Source of the DNA: Gammaproteobacteria bacterium
GTDB lineage: Bacteria > Pseudomonadota > Gammaproteobacteria > Xanthomonadales > Marinicellaceae
Length of the DNA: 64,000 bases
Reading direction: 5' to 3'
NCBI GenBank assembly: GCA_041395445.1
Contig: JAWLAO010000005.1
Coordinates: 1-64,000, forward strand
Part shown: one piece after another, positions 62,247 through 64,000 of the stretch
Position numbering within the stretch: position 1 is the first letter of the stretch
Layout of the letters: every line of letters starts with the position of its first letter
The notes under the pieces: generated by a model
Database searches by the model: none
What the model saw: the letters and a program-made list of their open reading frames with translations, nothing else
What the model was told of the DNA's origin: nothing
Translations under genes and position numbers: made by a program

Positions 62247-64000
62247 ATGAGTCAATTGTATTGTTCTGAATGCGGTGCGAAACTAGAAAACAATGCTAAA
62301 TTCTGTGGTGAATGTGGTCATGCAGTTGAGATAGAACTGGTTGAAACTCAGAGCAATTGTTCCCATTGTGGTCATTTAATCCAAGAAAGGGAGTTATTTT
62401 GTTCTGAATGTGGTTATGCAATAGGAAATCTCGGAGGGCAATTCAATGCAAATATAGGGAAAGCAGACATTGATAGTCAACAGCTAAATAATAGTTCACA
62501 CCCTAAACCAAAGTTTTGGTCGAGTCTAACTGCACTTCTGACTTTATCTCTGCTTGCATGGTATTTCATTGTTGAAAAGGATCCAAACAGTTCATTTCGA
62601 CCTACTCGAAGCAACCTCGGGACTATTAGTTCAGTTCAAACCGACTCGCTTGATTTGTATCCGCATCCCGGTATTCATATTACTTCTTTAAAAAATGCTT
62701 TAGATAAACCGAGAACATTCAAAGCGACTGAAATATCGAATTCTAAACTTGATCAATTAGCTGAAAAATTAATAGAAAAAGGAGTTATTCCCTATAAAGG
62801 TTTTGATATTAATGCCGGCATGAGTGAAACAGAACGATTTAGAAAGCCGGTAACCATCGCTATGAACTTGAATGAATTGGCGATACCTGTTGAGCTCCAA
62901 CCACATACGCATTTGGCTTACATTGATAAAACTGGTCAGTTACGACGCATTCACAGTTATTTTGAAAACAATCAAATTAAATTTGATACTTATCATAATG
63001 TCCACATTATTCTGTGGATAGCTTTAGGAGCAGTTTCTTATTGGGGATATGAGGAAGGTGTCTTTAATGAAGAATTAGCTGTATATCCGGATGGTTTCTT
63101 TAAAGCGGATTATCGATTTTATTTATGGGAGTCTGAAAAAATTAATTATTTCATTCATTATCCCAAAAAATGGAAGTCGATTCGTCCGGATATTGTTAGT
63201 AACCATTTAAAAAAGTTAAAAAAAGTTATGGATAAACATAATCTGGATGGAATTCATAATAGAGAACAAGCCTTAAAAGCTTACGCCAATATTTCAAAAG
63301 ATAAAGAATATTCGGATTTAATGAAAGTTATGCGAGATAAAAAGTGGGTTTTAGAAAATTATTTCCCACAAAAAGTGGCAAACGCTGTTAAAGCATTGGA
63401 TCTAGCAATTAAATATACAAACTCACGAGGATTTAGAAGCCCGGGTTATTCAGGAATACCGGTAGAGCCTGATATCTATATTCAGGAAAAAAGTATGGGG
63501 GCGAATTTATACGGCGAAGTTAGAAATGGCTGGACCACTCGGTCTTTTATGGTTCTGGATGGAACAAAAATTCCTGATGCAGATATCTTAAGTATGAGTT
63601 CATCACAATTAGCTGCCTATAATTCACTTAAAACAACAACACTTCATGAGTATTTTCATTTGGTGCAATCTGCTTACAGTTTTGTTGAGATGCAAAAACA
63701 ACTTTGGTTTGCTGAAGCCACCGCAGTTCAATATGAAGCAGAAGCCGGCAAATACTATCTGAATAATAATTGGGCAACATCATGGGATTATACCAGTAGA
63801 ACTTATGACGGTTTTTTCAAAAAGATGGATTTAAAATCCGGACAGATTCAAGAATTACAACAACACGGATACAGTATTTCATATTTTTTGGAGTATTTAA
63901 GAGACAAGTACTATGGTAAAACAGGGAATGAGTTTTTGCCAAAACTATTAAATGATTATGCCGGAGTTTTATCCGGCAACATAACTAGTTTGATTGATGT
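62247..64000 (+). CDS. Zinc-ribbon membrane protein with HExxH metallopeptidase-like domain (3' end outside window)
   Basis: At least 584 residues, open to the window end. The first 60 residues hold two tandem zinc ribbons (CSECGAKLENNAKFCGECG and CSHCGHLI...FCSECG). A single membrane helix follows at about 90-110 (LTALLTLSLLAWYFIV), then a large domain that should lie in the periplasm. Near residue 467 is LHEYFHLVQ, an HExxH zinc site. Nineteen residues after its second His comes WFAEATAVQYE, whose Glu (about 490) fits a gluzincin third ligand as in peptidase MA-like proteins. A cytoplasmic zinc-ribbon sensor joined to an outer metallopeptidase is my reading; the substrate is unknown. The IS3 element ends 65 bases upstream of the start and may affect its expression. 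Confidence 0.82.
   Translation, partial: MSQLYCSECGAKLENNAKFCGECGHAVEIELVETQSNCSHCGHLIQERELFCSECGYAIGNLGGQFNANIGKADIDSQQLNNSSHPKPKFWSSLTALLTLSLLAWYFIVEKDPNSSFRPTRSNLGTISSVQTDSLDLYPHPGIHITSLKNALDKPRTFKATEISNSKLDQLAEKLIEKGVIPYKGFDINAGMSETERFRKPVTIAMNLNELAIPVELQPHTHLAYIDKTGQLRRIHSYFENNQIKFDTYHNVHIILWIALGAVSYWGYEEGVFNEELAVYPDGFFKADYRFYLWESEKINYFIHYPKKWKSIRPDIVSNHLKKLKKVMDKHNLDGIHNREQALKAYANISKDKEYSDLMKVMRDKKWVLENYFPQKVANAVKALDLAIKYTNSRGFRSPGYSGIPVEPDIYIQEKSMGANLYGEVRNGWTTRSFMVLDGTKIPDADILSMSSSQLAAYNSLKTTTLHEYFHLVQSAYSFVEMQKQLWFAEATAVQYEAEAGKYYLNNNWATSWDYTSRTYDGFFKKMDLKSGQIQELQQHGYSISYFLEYLRDKYYGKTGNEFLPKLLNDYAGVLSGNITSLID

Overview
The window reads as an AT-rich chromosome segment of a marine-type gammaproteobacterium. 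Support for this comes from gyrA, htpG, ruvAB and a paaABCD cluster of proteobacterial type, from ECF sigma/serine-threonine kinase pairs with TPR tails, and from large secreted repeat proteins. A Marinicella-like or related lineage fits, but that placement is inference from gene style, not from any search. There is no rRNA, CRISPR array, prophage or plasmid backbone; one tRNA-Leu(CAG) and one intact IS3-family element are present.

Layout. 0.2-7.7 kb: a secreted protein of unknown function, then on the minus strand an ECF sigma/kinase-TPR pair and a DUF1631 protein. 7.9-11.2 kb: aminopeptidase P, an exported amidohydrolase and a frameshifted dienelactone hydrolase. 11.8-23.8 kb: a giant surface protein with a P-domain-like 5' part (frameshifted), a DUF11-like segment, a propeller-like segment and twelve SdrD-type B repeats, translationally coupled to a gingipain-family (C25) protease. 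24-31 kb: a ToxR-like winged-helix protein fused through a membrane segment to a histidine phosphatase, a frameshifted beta-helix/CARDB secreted protein, and a second ECF sigma/kinase-TPR pair. 31.3-37.9 kb: ruvA and a broken ruvB, a 2OG-Fe(II) oxygenase, a DUF4407 membrane protein, tRNA-Leu, a broken OmpH/Skp-like gene and a membrane LuxR-type regulator. 38-43.6 kb: a TolC/HlyD/CzcA-type RND efflux operon ending in a DUF3240 gene. 43.7-49.4 kb: an OsmC-YcaO fusion, a secreted carbohydrate-binding-like protein, and an acetyl-CoA hydrolase/transferase overlapping a SIRT5-like sirtuin. 50-56.5 kb: htpG with a sigma-32-like promoter, an ECF sigma paired with a cNMP-binding/EAL phosphodiesterase, and gyrA. 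56.7-60.9 kb: a thiolase and paaABCD for aerobic phenylacetate breakdown. 61-62.2 kb: the IS3 element. 62.2-64 kb: a zinc-ribbon/membrane/HExxH protein cut by the window end.

Two themes stand out. First, the same ECF sigma subfamily occurs three times: twice joined to a kinase-TPR protein by an identical ATGA overlap, once followed by a c-di-GMP phosphodiesterase. Second, several secreted proteins carry the short motif IFxNxFE, and two of them end with it or close to it.

Quality warning. Frameshifts are confined to a few patches (10.63-10.75, 11.8-13.8, 25.1-27.7, about 30.48, 32.26-32.32 and 36.35-36.75 kb). In most of them the family-conserved protein text continues in another frame, including in ruvB. 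These look more like small indels, probably assembly errors in at least ruvB and the kinase, than old gene decay. The best candidates for something undescribed are the winged-helix/histidine-phosphatase fusion, the IFxNxFE motif with the C25/SdrD pair, and a dispersed palindromic element at 33.3 and 49.6 kb whose stems vary in a compensatory way.
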